Shown here in pieces: positions 35,825-36,496 of a stretch of 36,496 bases of DNA. How positions within the stretch are numbered: the first letter of the stretch is position 1; each line of letters starts with the position of its first letter. The stretch comes from Deltaproteobacteria bacterium. Lineage in GTDB: Bacteria > Desulfobacterota > Desulfuromonadia > Desulfuromonadales > Geopsychrobacteraceae. Where the stretch lies: assembly GCA_013152145.1 (NCBI GenBank), contig JAADGW010000230.1, forward strand, positions 1-36,496, in the 5' to 3' direction. The notes beneath the pieces are model-generated. The model searched no databases and was not told the DNA's origin. It was given only the letters and a program-made list of their open reading frames with translations. Both the position numbers and the translations under genes were made by a program.

Positions 35825-36496
35825 TCATAAATCAATTTCCTGCTCAATAAACATAATTCCCAAGTCCTCCAGTTCTTCTAGAACGCAGTTATATATTTCT
35901 GGAAATGTCGGAATTCGGACCCCGGATGGATTGATAACGCCGGTGGCGAGCAGTTTTACCGCAATGGCTAATGGTGTGCCCACCGTGTACGACATCGCGG
36001 TATGTTTTTTATCCACACCTTCATAACTCATGGAGGAGACAATGCGTTTTTTTTGTCCGGCCAACTCAAAATCAAACTGATGCTGCATGACTAGCAGGTC
36101 TCGATCCTGAGAACCCATCGTCCACTTTTGTTCCAGAATTTTCCGCATGATCAATGCCGGAGTCGCGGCCTTGAGGCCAATGATCTCATCTGAAAAAATA
36201 TCCAGCCAACGAAGTTTGTCCATTATCGCTGATCCACTTGAAATCCCAATAAATTCAGCTAGTTTTTCCTCAGTGGTCGTATTTTTCATACTGGGAAGGA
36301 AGCTCTCCAGAAACTGCCGATAGCTCAACAAATGAGAATTCTCCATAATGTAGGTATCATCGGTGCACCCCAACTGGACAAAGACGTTCCAGGCCTCGGA
36401 AAAACCGGGACGGCGCATTGTCCCCCGGATAATTGTGGCGAGATCTTTAAGCCCATATAGTTCTGAGTACTGCAGGGAATTCCGATTTGGATAAAC
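35825..36496 (-). CDS. Saccharopine dehydrogenase C-terminal region (truncated by window edge)
   Basis: Frame open to the window end: VYPNRNSLQYSELYGLKDLATIIRGTMRRPGFSEAWNVFVQLG...QDRDLLVMQHQFDF...HTAMSYTVGTPLAIAVKLLATGVI...PEIYNCVLEELEDLGIMF. Confidence 0.85.
   Translation of the reverse strand, partial: VYPNRNSLQYSELYGLKDLATIIRGTMRRPGFSEAWNVFVQLGCTDDTYIMENSHLLSYRQFLESFLPSMKNTTTEEKLAEFIGISSGSAIMDKLRWLDIFSDEIIGLKAATPALIMRKILEQKWTMGSQDRDLLVMQHQFDFELAGQKKRIVSSMSYEGVDKKHTAMSYTVGTPLAIAVKLLATGVINPSGVRIPTFPEIYNCVLEELEDLGIMFIEQEIDL

Noticed and set aside
1-36496. CRISPR array, prophage, tRNA or rRNA genes
   Set aside because: No regularly spaced repeats, phage structural or integrase genes, or recognisable tRNA/rRNA sequence seen on reading; a tRNAscan run would confirm.

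Overview
This window appears to come from the chromosome of an anaerobic, Desulfuromonas/Geobacter-like proteobacterium. That taxonomic guess is inference from gene content only. It reads as one large catabolic region for arginine-derived polyamines, omega-amino acids and lysine/glutarate. From left to right it contains: a hemerythrin-like C-terminus; a class III CoA-transferase plus glutaryl-CoA dehydrogenase; a TIGR04076-like protein; a GabT-type aminotransferase; a PAS/sigma-54 activator; an aldehyde dehydrogenase; a minus-strand series (ureohydrolase/agmatinase, large NAD-glutamate dehydrogenase, MoaD/ThiS-like protein, AOR-family oxidoreductase, small RHH protein, GAPDH); a second PAS/sigma-54 activator; a potABCD polyamine transporter; an outer-membrane protein; putrescine aminotransferase followed by a second AOR-family enzyme and a multi-cluster ferredoxin; a gene-poor stretch; a second GabT; a truncated hemerythrin copy; and a lysine-type module (two saccharopine-dehydrogenase-like proteins around a polar amino acid ABC transporter). 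The most interesting proposal is a sigma-54-controlled polyamine/omega-amino-acid pathway in which tungsten/molybdenum AORs, with a dedicated ferredoxin, replace or supplement NAD(P)-dependent aldehyde dehydrogenases. It is supported by recognisable sigma-54 promoters, and in one case by a duplicated palindromic activator site. Other direct sequence observations are a ~97% identical hemerythrin fragment ~31 kb away in direct orientation, a tandem duplication of the potA 5' end, and several long perfect hairpins. No database search was run; family calls rest on recognised motifs and remembered homologs.
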